A stretch of 64,000 nt of DNA, taken from Drosophila miranda. Lineage: Eukaryota > Arthropoda > Insecta > Diptera > Drosophilidae. This document shows, piece after piece, positions 58,650-64,000 of this stretch. The notes beneath the pieces were generated by a model, which saw nothing but the letters and a program-made list of their open reading frames with translations, made no database searches and was not told the origin of the DNA. The stretch lies in contig NC_046675.1 of the NCBI RefSeq assembly GCF_003369915.1, positions 20,336,001-20,400,000 on the forward strand. Reading direction: 5' to 3'. Positions within the stretch are counted from its first letter, which is position 1. The number at the start of each line of letters is the position of its first letter. A program made the position numbers and the translations under genes.

Positions 58650-59480
58650 GTTAAAATATACCGCCGACCCTCATAAATATACCGTGAATATACTGACGAA
58701 TTCAAGTTCCTTATACATATTCCTCGTTTTTGATATTCCGTTGAATAATTTTGGCTAACTAAAACCTTTAGCTCTGCCCACAAAATTTTAGACCGTTGAT
58801 GAATAAATTTTCTTCAAGATTGGTTTGTTTTTAGTCCTTGCTTTTATTGAATTTTGACTAAAACAAGGTTTAAACAAAATGGTTCAACAAAAAAACTGTC
58901 GCAATGTTGCTGGTATTTGAAGACTTGATGCGTGTATATGCCTTTGTATGCCCTATTTCGTTAACTTAATATGATAAAACTTAAGATAAAACGTAATTTA
59001 TAAAAACCTTTTCTCAAATTTATATGTTTTAGACGTATTCATGCATTTAATTAGTTTATTGCACACTGTGCATGGAATTCGCAATGCAGTTTCAATCATC
59101 ACCATATGTCAATCCAAGTAGAGTAATTTAAGTACATAGTTTATGAGTACATAATTTAAGAACATAATTTAAAAGTATGGAATGGGACTCATTGTTTCCT
59201 ACCGGTTCAAAGAGAGCCTTACACGATTCAAGTTAGGTTAGCGACTGGATCCGAGTGGTACGCGCCAAATAGAAATTGCTTGAAAGTGAATGAGCGAAAA
59301 GGATTTAAATGCAATCTATTGGAATAAATGATACACGTAAGTACGATTTGTGAGGGAAAATTAAAGAAACCTGCGTATGGAAGATTCCATACCTTTTCTT
59401 CTTAAATATACCCTTGAAAATTAAATTTAATAGAACAAAGTGACAAAATATACCATTATATACCGGTATTAAAAATACCG
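58650..59480 (+). repeat. Dispersed boundary repeat, copy C
   Basis: It starts TTAAAATATACCGCCGACCC and CATAAATATACCGTGAATAT, and ends with ATATACCATTATATACCGGT and AAAAATACCGC followed by GCGGTCACCCTGG. It matches copy A along its length: GACGAATTCAAGTTCCTTAT, TATTCCTCGTTTTTGATATT, TTTAGCTCTGCCCACAAAAT, AACAAGGTTTAAACAAAATG, GCGCCAAATAGAAATTGCTT and GAGCGAAAAGGATTTAAATG. It lies just upstream of the Pp1alpha-96A 5' end and downstream of Dzip1. Confidence 0.82.
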
Positions 59481-59586
59481 CAAGCGGTCACCCTGGAGCA
59501 GACCATCGCGTAATTGTGGGTACTCCTGAAAATTAGGCCAGCGACTACGTCGTTACAATTTTTTTATTTTTTATTTTAATTGTAGC

Positions 59587-62009
59587 TTACTTTAAATCAT
59601 CTTCGCTATCGTTAATGCCTTTGCCACCAACCATCGTATTGAACATGACTCGTTTTCGCGGCAGAGGCACTGGCCTGGTACTCAAAGAAGACTTGGAAGC
59701 TTCACGTGGAGCAGCAATCGCTGCGGGCTTCACAAGAATCTCCTCCAAACGGGCTTTGAAATTTTCATCGACCTGCCGCTGCGGACTGGAACCACGCGAC
59801 TCGGACTGTTCGCTGCTCTCCGACCTGTCTTCGTCCTCTTGGGAGCTATGGGCCGCCGTATCAGGCTCCTGCATTGGGCCTGAACGAAGGCTTCCGCGTT
59901 TGGGTGCTTCAATGGGCTGCAGCGGCGTCCTGTGCTTCAGCAGATCCTCGGCCCGTTGCGGTAGCTTTGTGGAGCAGAGCTTTTCTACGAACTTGCGTAT
60001 GCGATTGCGAGTGGCATAGAACTGCGGATATTGCTGGAAGGGATTAACATATACATGCATTTACTGTTAGTACTTTAAGCGATTTCATCGATCGTACCAA
60101 TTTCAGCTTGTTGCGCTGCTCCGTTAGTTCCCCGTTGATTCGCTTCATGGTCGTGTGGGATATAGTCTTGGACTTCACGTCGTAGCCATGGGAGGTCATC
60201 TTCCGAATGACCAGCTTGCGGGCATCCTTGCGGGTCAGCGGCTTCTGTGGACTCCTGAGAGAAAGGGCTGTTGGCCTGCTGGATGCTGCCTTTTCGACTG
60301 CCCGCGGTAGGTCTGCGTCAGAAGTCAACGTTTCACAGCCGTCATCCGAAAGGGTCTGCTCTGTATCGTCATGCACTATTCCTGCATCCTCATGGCTGAG
60401 GCTCTCATCTATGTCTGTGGTTTCTCTCGCCTCAGGCTTGCTGAGAGCCGGCTCAATGGCGTCGGGTTTCGTGTACGTTGGATGGCTGCTGGAGCTTCCG
60501 CCACTTGGTTGTACGTTGACTTCCACTTGGACTTCCACTGGAGGAAGAGGAGGCGGAGCCAGAGACTTTTCCCGCGGCCCCTCAATGGAGTAAGTGTCAT
60601 CGTCTGCCTTGCTCTTGAGGAACTCGCTCTCCACTTGCTTCCGGATGCGCTCCACATTCGTTTCTCCCTTGCGGCTCACAAGCTTCGGTATCTTGGAAGT
60701 GCCTGAACCATGGAAAGTCGCCACCGTCTGAGGCTTAGGGGCCTCCTTGCGCACCCTTACCTGCTTGAGTTCTCGTTCCAGAGCCTCCAGCTTATCGTTG
60801 TAGCCCACCTCCAGGTGGTTAACCACGTCCTCCAGATTGCTGGCACTGATCTTGGCGATCTCCGTCACCTTTTCGGTGAGAATGCGTTCCAAATCTTCCA
60901 GGCAAGGTGTGGGCGTGGGCATTCGGCCATCCAAGGGGGTAGCCTCTGTGTTGCCGGTGGTCTTTTTGGTCTGCTCGAGGGCGTGGCTGAGACCTTCCAG
61001 CTTCTGATTTATATCCTAGAGAAGAGTAAAATCGAGTTAACTGTCTTAAAATAGATATAGTACTCATGTCAGATCCTACCAGGATGAACTGTTCGTTGCT
61101 TTGCTTGAGTTGTGCTTGCAAAACCTCGAAGTTGCTCAATCGCTCCGCCAGACCGTGCAGCTGCTCCTTGCGTTCGCTGGCCTCACTCTCCTGGGTCTCG
61201 CTGTTTAGGTCGTCCTTCTCTTTGACCTCGGTCAGATTGCTTTGTATACCCACATTGCGCTGATCCTGGCGAGGGCTCGGCCGCTTGGAACCACTGCTGC
61301 GCTCTTTGATGTTGCGCTCGGCGGCATTGAGACGCTCCTTTAGCTGCTTAATCTCCAGCTCCATTTTGATGGTGTTGATCAGGTTCATGTCGTTGTCCTT
61401 GTCCTTGGCGTTGCTTTGTGCTGCGCCGAGGCTGGGGGGTGTGCCCACGCGATGCTTGCGCCCTATGTGTATGTTGAGGGCCTCGTTGCTGATAAAGTTC
61501 TTGGTGCACAGGTGACAGGGGTAGACCACCTCGCGTATTGTTTCTATCTGGGTGATCCTCTTGTTCAGCTGCACCACCTCGTTGTTGGACTCCGTCAGAG
61601 ATTTGCGGAGATTGGCTATCTCCTGCTGGGAGATCTCATGCGCCTCGCGCAAATCCGTCACGCACTCATCCAGGTAGGTCCGACAGCAGACGAGATACTG
61701 GATGGCGTACTGCGACATCACAAAGTACTTGGCTATGCCGCTGTCGAGGATGTGTGTCTCCAGAACAGTGCCCAGTGGTGCCTCCGACAAGTGCTGCAGG
61801 GCCTTGTCAACCAGCTCGAAGTTTTGCTCCCTCAGTATTCGGTCAGTCTCATAGGAACCTATTCGGAACATATAATCAGCTTTGTTTTCCCATTTGCATT
61901 CCCATTTTTAATTACCCATTAAACGCCAGTCCAAGGGTCCATCGCGGTACTGGCGCAGCTTGAAGCCCGCCTCCCTCACCATCTGCGGATAGTTGCTCTT
62001 GTAACCCAT
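59587..62009 (-). CDS. Dzip1: Dzip1, DAZ-interacting zinc-finger protein (ciliary base)
   Basis: Exons (minus) are 61916-62009, 61080-61858, 60098-61015 and 59587-60033, giving 745 residues. The N-terminal Dzip-like domain begins FKLRQYRDGPLDWRLMGSYE. A single C2H2 finger follows (C146, C149, H162, H167, in CHLCTKNFISNEALNIHIGR), then long coiled coils (LNLINTIKMELEIKQLKERL-like) and a disordered tail with basic and serine-rich patches. Dzip1 sits at the transition zone/ciliary base and is needed for membrane cap and axoneme formation in fly sensory neurons and spermatocytes. Neighbouring Pp1alpha-96A is tail-to-head at about 1.4 kb; the nAChRbeta2 gene is divergent. Confidence 0.92.
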
Positions 62010-63113
62010 TCCTTTGACTCATAGAAACTTTCGATTTCAAGAAAGTTAGGTTTACTTTCGTTGTTTTGCTTCTGTTCTTTGTGAGAATTCGACTCTTACT
62101 GCTCTAATTTCTTCCCTTAATTTTCGTTGTCAAAGTAATGCCGTCGCCTTGACGACCCGTTGGCAGTGACAGCTTGGGTTGGGTCTGGCCGGTGGTTGTG
62201 AACTTGGCTACAGTGCGCTCAGTATGACAGTACGAGGCAGATGCATATTTAGGCGCTGAGCTCTCAGGTGAAATTAAAACATACCTTGACTTTGTTGATT
62301 TTATTTCTTGGCCGCAAATACCGGCGAAACTTACAGCCTGAGTCCTTAAAATGATGTTGATAAAATTCAGATTAATTTAAAGAATATCGAGTTATCGATT
62401 ATATATTTTTTCTGCTATACAGCCGTTCTGTCATGTCAAATTAAGCCTTTACAGCAAGGGTGGATCGCTTCAGCATAGAAATGCATTACAAAATATTTAT
62501 GAGTACATATTCCATATAAATGAACAGAAATCAATATAAAATTGGAAAATATTAATAATTTTTAAATATATCCTAATTATAATCATTACGTTTTAATAAT
62601 GCATCTGTCTATAAATTATAAGTACAAATTCTAAGTAAATATATGGGTACAAGTTTCCTTTAGATTATTATTATTGGGAAATATTCGAATTCAGTCAATT
62701 TTGTGCCACAATATTAAAAGAAAACTTGTTATAATTTAATAGCTAATAATGTTCCTTCTTATGAACATTTTAATCCCGTTCTGCCTACACTTACTTTTTG
62801 AGACTCAATACTTTTTAATATTTAAACAATTTAATTTAAACTGGTTAATCGAATATCGGTTGTAGGAAATTGGCGCCAAGCGCGAAGTGTACAATTATTG
62901 GTACAGCAATCGCTGAGCATCGTTTGACAGTTGTCAAGCATCCTCTCCACCGAGCATCTGCCCAAAACCCCAACCTTAGTTGCGATTAAACTCTCAGAGC
63001 GTTAGGTTGTGCTGAACTGCAAAGAACTGCTAACAAGATGCTACTAATTGAATAGATATATTCAAATTTTGTGGCACATATTGACGCTTAAGTGGATACA
63101 AATACAGAAAAAA
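62010..63113. promoter_or_regulatory. Divergent intergenic region between Dzip1 and nAChRbeta2
   Basis: 1.1 kb, AT-rich in the middle. Near 62871 a palindromic TTGGCGCCAA (E2F-like) occurs, followed by AGCGCGAAGTG. The nAChRbeta2 5'UTR probably covers the last 150-250 bp. No coding frame seen. Confidence 0.45.
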
Positions 63114-64000
63114 ATGTGGCACTGGAGTTTGCTGTGCATTTGCCTATTGGTGCCATTGGCAAGCTCAACGGGTAAGCCATGAAAAGATGTCCCCGAGTCT
63201 AGAAAAAAAGCTGTGAAAATTCCGATACCATGATGCTGTATCCCGGAGTACCAGACAGCTGTCAGAAGAGGCTGCGCCCACTGAGAGCCAAAAAAGGACC
63301 CAAAGAGAGTGAGAGCAGCGTCTGCGCACAAGTTTGTTTTGGGAAATTTGGAAAAGTTTGGGAAAAGATTGAGGCTTTGTTTTGGGAAATTAAGTCCTTA
63401 CCCTTCACCTTTCTTCTGCCCTGCTCTCACAGCTCCAGTGAGTTTTGAGGCCAATCCGGACACCAAGCGGCTATACGATGACTTGCTGAGCAACTACAAT
63501 CGTTTGATACGTCCAGTAGTGAACAACACGGAGACCCTGACGGTTTGGCTGGGCCTGAAATTGTCCCAGCTGATTGAGGTGAACCTCAAGAACCAGGTGA
63601 TGACCACCAACCTGTGGGTGAAACAGGTTAGTATTACAAATGGTCTTAAAATATACAGTTTCTAATGTTTAGTTTCGGATAGCGATGGTTCGACTACAAA
63701 TTACGTTGGGATCCAGAGGAGTATGGAGGCGTAGAGCAGCTTTATGTGCCCTCGGAACACATTTGGGTGCCCGACATTGTGCTCTACAATAACTGGGATG
63801 GCAACTATGAGGTGAGTGTAGAAAATAACGGATATATTTTATTAACAACTCCTATTTTTCACTAACGTTCAGGTCACCCTGATGACCAAGGCCACGCTTA
63901 AGTACACGGGTGAAGTGTTCTGGGAGCCGCCTGCTATTTACAAGTCTTCCTGTGAAATGAATGTGGAATATTTTCCATACGATGAACAAATTTGCTTCAT
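63114..64000 (+). CDS. nAChRbeta2: Nicotinic acetylcholine receptor beta2 subunit, 5' part (cut by window end)
   Basis: Exons are 63114-63171, 63433-63626, 63683-63811 and 63873-beyond 64000, with matching phases. The signal peptide [18 protein letters not shown] is followed by the start of the ligand-binding domain ([20 protein letters not shown]), then [35 protein letters not shown] and the Cys-loop [15 protein letters not shown]. Loop sequence and the [13 protein letters not shown] start distinguish it from the alpha1 and alpha2 subunits clustered at 96A. It forms cholinergic ion channels at fly central synapses. The C-terminal half of the extracellular domain and the four membrane helices lie outside the window. 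Confidence 0.93.

Overview
This is an insect nuclear window with short introns and GT/AG junctions. The single-copy genes identify it as Drosophila: they match the cluster at cytological 96A of chromosome 3R (Muller element E) in D. melanogaster, namely ana1, an ISCA2 homologue, a takeout-family gene, Pp1alpha-96A, Dzip1 and nAChRbeta2. Many DINE-1/ISY-type Helitron copies, plus a duplicated Ago2 fragment, suggest the obscura group (pseudoobscura/persimilis/miranda/subobscura relatives). That species guess is inference.

Region 1 (1-6.8 kb) is a graveyard of non-LTR retrotransposons with Helitron pieces. Region 2 (7.2-28.5 kb) is an SLC45-family sugar/proton symporter gene on the + strand. Its exons at 7.2, 20.0-20.7 and 27.5-28.5 kb are separated by introns of about 12.6 and 6.9 kb packed with Helitrons, LINEs and BEL/Pao remnants. 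Inside the 12.6 kb intron is a chimeric locus: the promoter and first 40 codons of uridine-cytidine kinase (Uck) on + are fused ahead of a broken, antisense Ago2 PIWI-domain copy. That copy contains a nearly loopless 2 x 201 bp inverted repeat. Region 3 (28.9-34.2 kb) is Helitron debris and intergenic DNA.

Region 4 (34.3-64 kb) is compact and gene-rich. In order it holds an ABCC/MRP transporter (+), ana1/CEP295 (-), an ISCA2-like Fe-S assembly factor (+), a PPP1R21/KLRAQ-domain protein (-), a takeout/JHBP-family secreted protein (-), an uncharacterised low-complexity ORF (+), the PP1 catalytic subunit (-), Dzip1 (-) and the 5' half of nAChRbeta2 (+, cut by the window end). ana1/ISCA2 and Dzip1/nAChRbeta2 are divergent pairs. 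ABCC/ana1 and ISCA2/PPP1R21-like are convergent pairs. Three copies of a non-coding dispersed repeat sit at gene boundaries next to 5' ends (45.5-46.26, 48.78-49.3 and 58.65-59.48 kb) and carry AAATATACCG core-promoter-like motifs.

The genes do not form one pathway. ana1 and Dzip1 both act at centrioles/cilia, and the others are housekeeping, transport or neuronal. The most unusual feature is the Uck-promoter/Ago2-hairpin chimera, which has the architecture expected of a source of siRNAs against the RNAi effector Ago2. All exon coordinates come from reading splice sites and frame by eye, and no alignment or expression data were used.
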